Shown: positions 52,101 through 58,100 of the stretch, one piece after another
Layout: every line of letters begins with the position of its first letter
Position numbering within the stretch: the first letter of the stretch is position 1
From: Echinometra lucunter
Taxonomy: Eukaryota; Echinodermata; Echinoidea; Camarodonta; Echinometridae
Assembly: GCA_029962745.1 (NCBI GenBank)
Contig: CM057157.1
Span: forward strand, 27,603,325 to 27,667,324
Length of the DNA stretch: 64,000 bases
Direction of reading: 5' to 3'
Position numbers and translations under genes: made by a program
Notes under the pieces: generated by a model
Told to the model about the DNA's origin: nothing
The model's database searches: none
What the model saw: only the letters and a program-made list of their open reading frames with translations

Positions 52101-55100
52101 ATCGAGAGCATCATTTTATGAAAGTTGCGAGAATGACATGAGATATTTTAACCAATTAATGGAATTTAACAAAAAGAAATCGGTGATACAAAAGTTGTTA
52201 ATGGAAAATGGAAGAATAACACGATGAAATGGAAATAACAAAAGAAATACATTCATGATAGTACATTATACGCACAGCCGTTAGTACACTCCAACACTCG
52301 GGACGAAAATTTATTTTTAGGAGGTTTACAAAAACTGTCTAACGAATCCAAAGAAATGTGTGAAGGAAAAATCACTTTAAGTGAGTGCATGGCGGTATTA
52401 AAAGAAATGAAATGCAATGAGTCCCCAGGCAACGATGAACTTTGGAATTTTATGTTACGTTTTGGCCGGAGATTGGAGAATTGTTAGTGGAAGCGCTTAA
52501 TACTGCTTTTGAAACAGAGGAACTTTCTCCTTCACGAAAACAGGCAATGATAATCTTGATTCAAAAAGAGGGTAAAGACCCGTTGCAAAGAAAAAACTAT
52601 AGACCGATTTCACTGCTAAATGTGGACTATAAGATATTGACAAAAGTTCTTTCAAGGAGAATAAAAAGGGTATTAAATGAAATTATAAGCTTGGATCAAG
52701 TTGGTTATTTAAAAGGGAGATATATAGGTGAGGCAATAAGATTGATAGACGATATGATTTTTCATACTAATCATAACAATTTACAGGCACTTTTGCTGGC
52801 AATAGACGTCGAAAAGGCCTTCGACTCGGTCTCACATATTTTTTTGCAAACTGTTTTAAGAACATTTGGTTTTGGTTCATCATTCTGTAAGTGGGTTAGA
52901 ACCCTTTAAAACAATGCGCAAAGTTGTGTATTTAATGGAAATAGGTCTACAGGATATTTTAGCATCAGCAGCGGCCTAAGGCAGGGGGATCCCTTCTCCC
53001 CATATCTCTTTATATTATGTATTGAAACTGTTGCAAATTCAATCCGTCATAATAAAGAAATTCATGGAATAAATTTTGGAGATACTATGGTCAAACAAAG
53101 TTTATATGCAGATGACAAGACATTATCTATTAAAGATAAGAAATCGATGGAAAAGCTCGATATTTTATTCAAACGGTTTTCTAGTATATCAGGACTAAAA
53201 ATGAATGGAGAAAAAATAAAAGAATTTATATTGAAAAAAGAACATAACAGAAGAAATGAAATTATATTTAACAATGAATTCATTCGTGTCGATGGAAAAA
53301 CGGTGTTTTTAGAAAGCATTTTCCTTAAAAATATTTACAAAATACATCATATTGTACATACAGAAGGGAATTTGAAGTCGTTCAATTAGTTTAAAGAATG
53401 GGATTAGATAATTCGGAAATTAAATTATTAAAAATATTGTTTCATTTAATTCCTACCACGGGGAAACACTTTATAAATAAAATGACTATCCTGATGAAGA
53501 CAAAGATTTAACTTTAGAATTTTTTTCTCAATGAAAGGAAATTGTCATTGCGTGATATTATTTCCAAGCCAATATACAACTTTCTATGAAATACAAGAAC
53601 AGAAAAGTCAAGTGCCGCACGCAATCTTGTAGACAGATATAATGTTTCAGGAAAAGAAATACTGTATATATTCTTGACACCTAGGAGGTCCACCTTGAAC
53701 AACAGGCGAAGGGAGTTTCAGTTTAAATTACTTTATAACCGTTTACACCAATCAACATCTGTTTACCTTTAAAATCTCAGTCGATAATAATAAAGTTCAT
53801 TTTGTAAAGAAGAAGAGGAAACATATGAGCATTTATTTTTCGTATGTGAAACGTAAGGCATCTTTGGAGAGATTGTGGTAATTTGTTCGATGACAAAGAA
53901 ATAAAAAAAAACATTAATTGGAAAGGAGTTCATATTGGGATACAAACGTCTAATAAAGATAAAGATCTACTGTCAAACCATCTAATAATTTAATTAAGTA
54001 CATCATATTTACTTACAGTAAAAAGAATGGAATGCCCCCAACGTAACAAGACATTATTAAACAAGTAAAAGAAAGTGAACATGAAGAAAGAAAAATACCT
54101 GAGCAAAAGGGTACATTACAAAAACATTATAAGAAATGGGAGAGAATGGAGTCATTGGTCACTCTAGCTGGAGGAGTAACGCAAATCTGATTAATCTAGG
54201 CTTCCGGGGGTGGGGTGGGGGTAAAGGGGGGAGGGGGACTCGGGTTTTGGGAACACCCAACGCAGATATAAGGCGGGGAAAGAGTATAATGTTAGTGGAG
54301 AGGTGTTTCTTAATAAAAGATTGCCTCAGAACTTCATTGTGGTCATTTATTAATAGTTGGAAACTCATTTTATTTTTGTTTTATTTTGTTTTTGGCTTCT
54401 TTTTTTTTTTTGGGGGGGGGGGTGAAATCTATGTATGTGAAACTTATATATAAGAAACTTATATTTTAAGGGAAATAAACTTACAAAGTTTGAAAAATGA
54501 AAAGCTGTAAGAAGACTGTGGCATATGATAATTATTTCATTCCATTTCATTTCATTTATTTTCATAATTCTCATTGACATTTGATTGACATAAAAATAAG
54601 GCAGCAACAATAATACATAACTATTAAATTATAAACAACTGAAAAGTATACAATAACATAATATAAAGATACAATCAGTCGAGTTATGGTAAAAGCTTAA
54701 TTTAAGTCAAAGAAATATGATGGGACCTACATAAAAGCAAGCTTGTAAAACTGCAGGCCCCGGTAAAAAAAGTTGTGAGTAATTTATTGTGGAAGACGGA
54801 TAAATTCAAGACCTTAAATATACAGATTTGAATTTTCATTTAAATACAGTAAAAAAAATCGAAATAAAAAAAATTCGAAAATAGAAAATTGAAGGGGTCA
54901 AGGCAATACAAATTGCTAACATGTGTTAAAAAGATAATATGCATCCTTAAAAAAAAAACCATATACATGTGTATACATAATTTAGTCAATAAAATCTTAG
55001 GCCCATATATTTTTGTCGAAATATGCATGTAAAGTTAACATGGTTAAAAAAAAAGCAAATAACTATAGCACATTGCTCAGCTGGTAAACTATAACAGAAA

Positions 55101-58100
55101 TAAAGTTTAAAGCAACAGAAAAGCACAAAAACAAAAAAAACAAAACCCCCCAAAACAAGTGTGACTTAGTCATGGTGATCAAGATAACGAAGAAAAAGCA
55201 GTTCCTTAAGTTTGCGTTTAAAAGAAAAAAGGGAAGTGCATCCTGTTATATCTGACGGAAGAGTATTCCAGTACTTTGGTCCTGTGAATATAATTGTTTT
55301 TTGTGTAAAAATTGTTCGAGTTCGAGGGAGATGGTATTGATTACTCTGACGCGTAGGATATGTGTGATATAATTGATTTTTTTTTAAACATATGTGAAAA
55401 GATTTCTGGTAATTCATTTTTGGATAAATGATACATAAATATACCAAAGTTATATCGTGAATCAGGATATATCTTCCTGTTGTAAAAATATATTAAACTT
55501 TGTAATAAGTGATTTCAATTTTGTTGGTTGGTATATGTACGTATATGTACGATAGGTATGATACACTGCTAACATTCTATTCACCAAATGGAAATGTATG
55601 ATTATTTTCCTTGAATTTTGTATTTACCCAATATATGTTCTGAAAAATATGTTTCCAATTTATGTATAATATGTATGGAAAATGATGTTTTGAGGAATAA
55701 ACATCATTGAATACAAAAAAAAAATCATCCCCAAACCACGAACACAAATCGACACCCACGCTGCCTGCGATGAATATGACAAACTTCTAAAGCTATTACA
55801 CTTAGAAGCGTGGCAGAAAAGTTGGGTTGCAATCAACTGAAAACAGTGCACCTGAAGCAGTTTGGGATTGGGAGACAAACTTCCAAGGGGCGCATCTTTT
55901 TAGGGGCTCAAGTCTTCCCACCGCTAATGTACACCATGAGAGTGGGAATTATAATTCAATGTTCCCAATTCCTTTTCCTTGAATGAACTACCATTTTTAA
56001 TGTGATCTATATTATCAGGTTTCTTTGACTATTCCTTTTTGGCTAAAAAAAGAAAAAAAAAAAGAAAAAGAAAGAAAAGGATATTATTCTCTTTTTACTC
56101 CTTTACTGCTGAATTATTATAATGTTATCATTTTGGCATGTTTGGGGAGGGGCTTTTTTGGAGCGAAAAATTTGTTTTGCCCCACCACTTTTTCGTTCGG
56201 GGCGTCTCTTGTACACATATGGCCTTTAAAGTGTAACGGGCCCAAGAATGAAACTTAGGTTGCATGTGGCTTTTAACGTATATACCTGGCCATAAAATGC
56301 AACCTGCCCAAAAATGTAACCCAAGTCTCTTTAAAAATATGACCTTCTCGTACATTGTAACACGCCCAAATGTGTAACCTGTCCTATAGTACCCCGTACC
56401 CCTCTTCTTCTAACATGTATCCTTCCCAAGGGCTGCAGAACGGTTTTTTTCAAATGGGGGCTGATACCCAGACTGGCAGGTTCTAGGAGGTAGAGCCCCC
56501 TAATGCTCTTCGGTTTGTATGGTTTTTCGAGCCATAAAATTTAAACAACGGTCGTTTTTTCCCCGTAATTTGTAGGGTTTCTTTGTAATTTTATATTGTA
56601 ACCCTTTTTCCATTTTTAGCCGAAATTGGGGGAGGGGGCTGCAGCCCCCTTCCCCTGCTCTCGCGGGCGAACTCCCTGAACAATTACCAAGCTTCAGCTT
56701 TCAAAGAATTACATCCCAAATGTAACTCGAATCACCGAGTGACTTTTAAAATGACGCTTGGCCCTATAATTACAACATGCCCAAGCGAGTAACATGGGTC
56801 TCTTAAAAGGTATTACCTTCTTAGTTACGTGACAATTTGAAGGCAATAATGTGTACAAGAGACCCTGGTTACATTTTCGGGAAGGTTATGCTTGTAGGAC
56901 AGGTAACATTTTCAAAGCCATTATGTACAAGAACACAAGTTACACAAACGCAGATAAAAGAACTATGTGAGGCGCTCAAAAGACTTGGATGAAAAAGGAA
57001 CAAAACACATTTTTAAAAAAGAAGAAAAAATAAGTATTACAAGCGAGGAAAAGAGAGGTGGGGTCATTATTATCATGATGGACAGGAACAAATCGAGATC
57101 AAACTGCAAACAGGAAAGTGCACAAAGGAATGAATAACAGAATAAGAGAAAAGGAGAGAGAATGAGAGAGAGAGAAAGAGAGAAAGAGAGAGAGAGGGGG
57201 GGGGGGGGGGAGGGAATGGATGAATTAAGCACAGAACTTGCCCTCTGCCAACGCCGTCACTGTCTGTGTGATATACCATAGCACGATACACATAGCAGTG
57301 CGTGTACACATTTTCAGCACCTTAACCGGCGAGTTACGCTATAGAGGCGGATCACAGAAGCTTAATAACATATGTTACGTCTACCGCACTTCACATTGAC
57401 ATACCAGTACACTCTAGTGAATTAGGGAACTCACACACACAATCACCAAAACTCTTTTTTTTTTCTTCTTCTTCTTCTTAATTAGGCAACATAAACATTA
57501 ACACAAGCATAAATACGACACAAACTGGCATCTAACTCCAAAAATTAGTTTGCCCAGCACACGTGTGAGGAAGAATATCATTATGTTATATTATCATATT
57601 ATATCATATCATATCATATTATCATATCATTAGACAATAGTGGAAACAATCACAGTCAATTTCCGTTTTGGATGTGATAAAGAACCCTTCACGAAATAAG
57701 CATTTTAGGCCTCAATTACAATTCAAGAGCATGCGCGAATCTTATCGGCACCAGCGCCACTGACACACGCAATACACACACACACCCCCACACACACACA
57801 CCCACGTGCACGCACACTAACACATGCGCACACACGAATAGTATCTTTGCTGTATATGCTACACCTCTGAGATTTTTAAGGTTTTGTATTTGTACTACAT
57901 GATATAATGCAATGTCATTTTTCTTCGTATTCAACTTTCTCTACATTAAAAGAGAATGAAACCCTCAAGATATATCATGGGAAAATGTATTTGATACAAC
58001 ATATGATGAGTTTATAAAAAGACAAGCAGCAGCTTTGGAGAAAATATGAGATTTTGTGCACAAAACGTATCGAGAGTTGTGCTAAAAATCTGCCATTTTG

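Larger units (their letters stand above)
51340..54450 (+). mobile_element. Decayed L1/Tx1-like LINE (endonuclease + reverse transcriptase), 5'-truncated
   Basis: It begins inside an AP-endonuclease domain: TIIGGDSDMIRNVDLDYMGN, later RLDYWFISEKL and APDHLAIQL. Reverse transcriptase follows from about 52480: NYRPISLLNVDYKILTKVLS, DQVGYLKGRYIGEA, then AIDVEKAFDSVSH, GLRQGDPFSPYLFILCIE and YADDK. The C-terminal region (RRSTLNNRRREFQFKLLYNR) appears near 53680. Breaks include an in-frame stop at 52907-52909 and several frameshifts, so it is inactive. The element lies in the 13-kb lectin intron, opposite in strand to the host gene. The 3' end near 54450 is approximate. Confidence 0.9.
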
